The notes beneath the pieces are model-generated. The model did no database searches, was not told where the DNA came from, and saw only the letters and a program-made list of their open reading frames with translations. From positions 1 to 64,000 of the forward strand of contig NZ_PNCJ01000046.1 of assembly GCF_005887115.1 (NCBI RefSeq): a stretch of 64,000 bases of DNA, written 5' to 3'. Below, piece by piece: positions 63,570 to 64,000 of this stretch. A program made the position numbers and the translations under genes. Source of the stretch: Pseudoalteromonas rubra (GTDB taxonomy: Bacteria; Pseudomonadota; Gammaproteobacteria; Enterobacterales; Alteromonadaceae). Each line of letters begins with the position of its first letter. The first letter of the stretch is position 1.

Positions 63570-64000
63570 ATGACTAAACCCGCATCCACAACACAGCTTG
63601 TTCACCCACTGGGCCAGCACATTATTGTCGATATTTTTGATGCCTCTAACCTCATCGGTGAGCAGCACATAGAAGAGATGATGATTGAATGTGCGAACGC
63701 AGCAAACGCCACCATTTTGAAAACCCATTTGCACCCATTTGAAACCAATGGCGGTGTGTCGGGCATGATCATTCTGGCTGAAAGCCATATTTCTATCCAC
63801 ACCTGGCCAGAATATAACTTTGCTGCCATGGACATTTTTATGTGTGGTGATGCACAGCCTGAGCTGTGCCTGGCAGTGATAGAACAGTGTTTTCAACCAG
63901 GCAAGATGGTGGTGAACACCCTCACACGAGGTGGCTCTGTCAGCCAGACCGGAGAGTTCCAGCCGCTTTTACATAACCAGTTACACGCAACGCAAAAAAC
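63570..64000 (+). CDS. speD: S-adenosylmethionine decarboxylase proenzyme SpeD (3' truncated by window)
   Basis: At least 143 codons, open to the window edge. Makes decarboxylated SAM for spermidine synthesis. The self-cleavage site is in ILAESHISIHTWPEY, where Ser after Glu becomes the pyruvoyl group; FETNGGVSGMI before it and FAAMDIFMCGD after it match the small class-1 bacterial enzyme. A start at ATG 63570 (MTKPASTTQLVHPLGQH) fits the family; a ribosome site is weak. An adjacent speE would be expected beyond the window. Confidence 0.93.
   Translation, partial: MTKPASTTQLVHPLGQHIIVDIFDASNLIGEQHIEEMMIECANAANATILKTHLHPFETNGGVSGMIILAESHISIHTWPEYNFAAMDIFMCGDAQPELCLAVIEQCFQPGKMVVNTLTRGGSVSQTGEFQPLLHNQLHATQK

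Noticed and set aside
1-64000. CRISPR arrays, insertion sequences, rRNA genes or prophage modules
   Set aside because: No regularly spaced repeats, transposase motifs, rRNA signatures or phage structural genes were seen on either strand.

Overview
The window reads as a chromosomal segment of a marine gammaproteobacterium of the order Alteromonadales, most likely Pseudoalteromonas. This is inferred from gene content and order (gppA-rhlB divergent from trxA-rho, a frataxin-to-heme gene run, lptM-lysA-dapF-DUF484-xerC-yigB, folM-folE-folX) and from secreted proteins and many signalling proteins typical of that group. No 16S gene is present, so the genus is an inference.

Layout. 0-5 kb: gppA, rhlB, trxA and rho, a classic RNA-decay and termination neighbourhood. 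5-16.4 kb: signalling and accessory genes (a minimal chemoreceptor, a TPR hybrid histidine kinase with Hpt, a DnaJ-related protein, dbpA, a secreted M28 peptidase, a Sel1 protein, a PAS-GGDEF-EAL protein). 16.6-20.5 kb: ubiD, fre, a CBS protein and add. 20.8-26.5 kb, minus strand: an apparent operon cyaY, esterase, DUF2914, hemC, hemDX (in-frame fusion), hemY. 26.6-31.3 kb: lptM, lysA, dapF, DUF484, xerC, yigB. 31.5-45.3 kb: a POT peptide transporter, an unknown secreted protein, an RmlD-like SDR, a retropepsin-like protease, an RluF-type pseudouridine synthase, a DMT transporter, a diguanylate cyclase, a penicillin-acylase-family hydrolase and a CHASE-PAS-GAF hybrid kinase. 45.4-50.3 kb: yceH, nadE, folM-folE-folX, yqaA, a TlpA-like lipoprotein and DUF2721. 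50.8-60.4 kb: a large secreted subtilase with cadherin-like repeats and a GlyGly-CTERM-like tail, cytochrome c', DUF3545, DUF2884, a MocR regulator divergent from an EamA exporter, and a lipid kinase.

60.4-63.5 kb differs from the rest. It holds a 49-codon small gene with its own terminator and two tRNA-Ser genes behind a near-consensus promoter. Next comes a 190-bp tandem unit that repeats the 3' end of the second tRNA-Ser and is rich in hairpins, then an unknown secreted protein. A 59-residue peptide gene with a double-glycine leader follows, bounded by a consensus -35 promoter and a strong terminator. After it lie a frameshifted small membrane protein and decayed reading frames containing a G8 tract. 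The peptide gene is the best candidate for an undescribed system: it looks like the precursor of an exported, possibly modified peptide, but no modification enzyme or exporter lies within the window. speD begins at 63570 and runs off the right edge.

Many gene pairs overlap: ATGA and TGATG junctions within operons, and convergent pairs with overlapping stop codons. This indicates a compact core genome into which the 60.4-63.5 kb segment is an accessory insertion.
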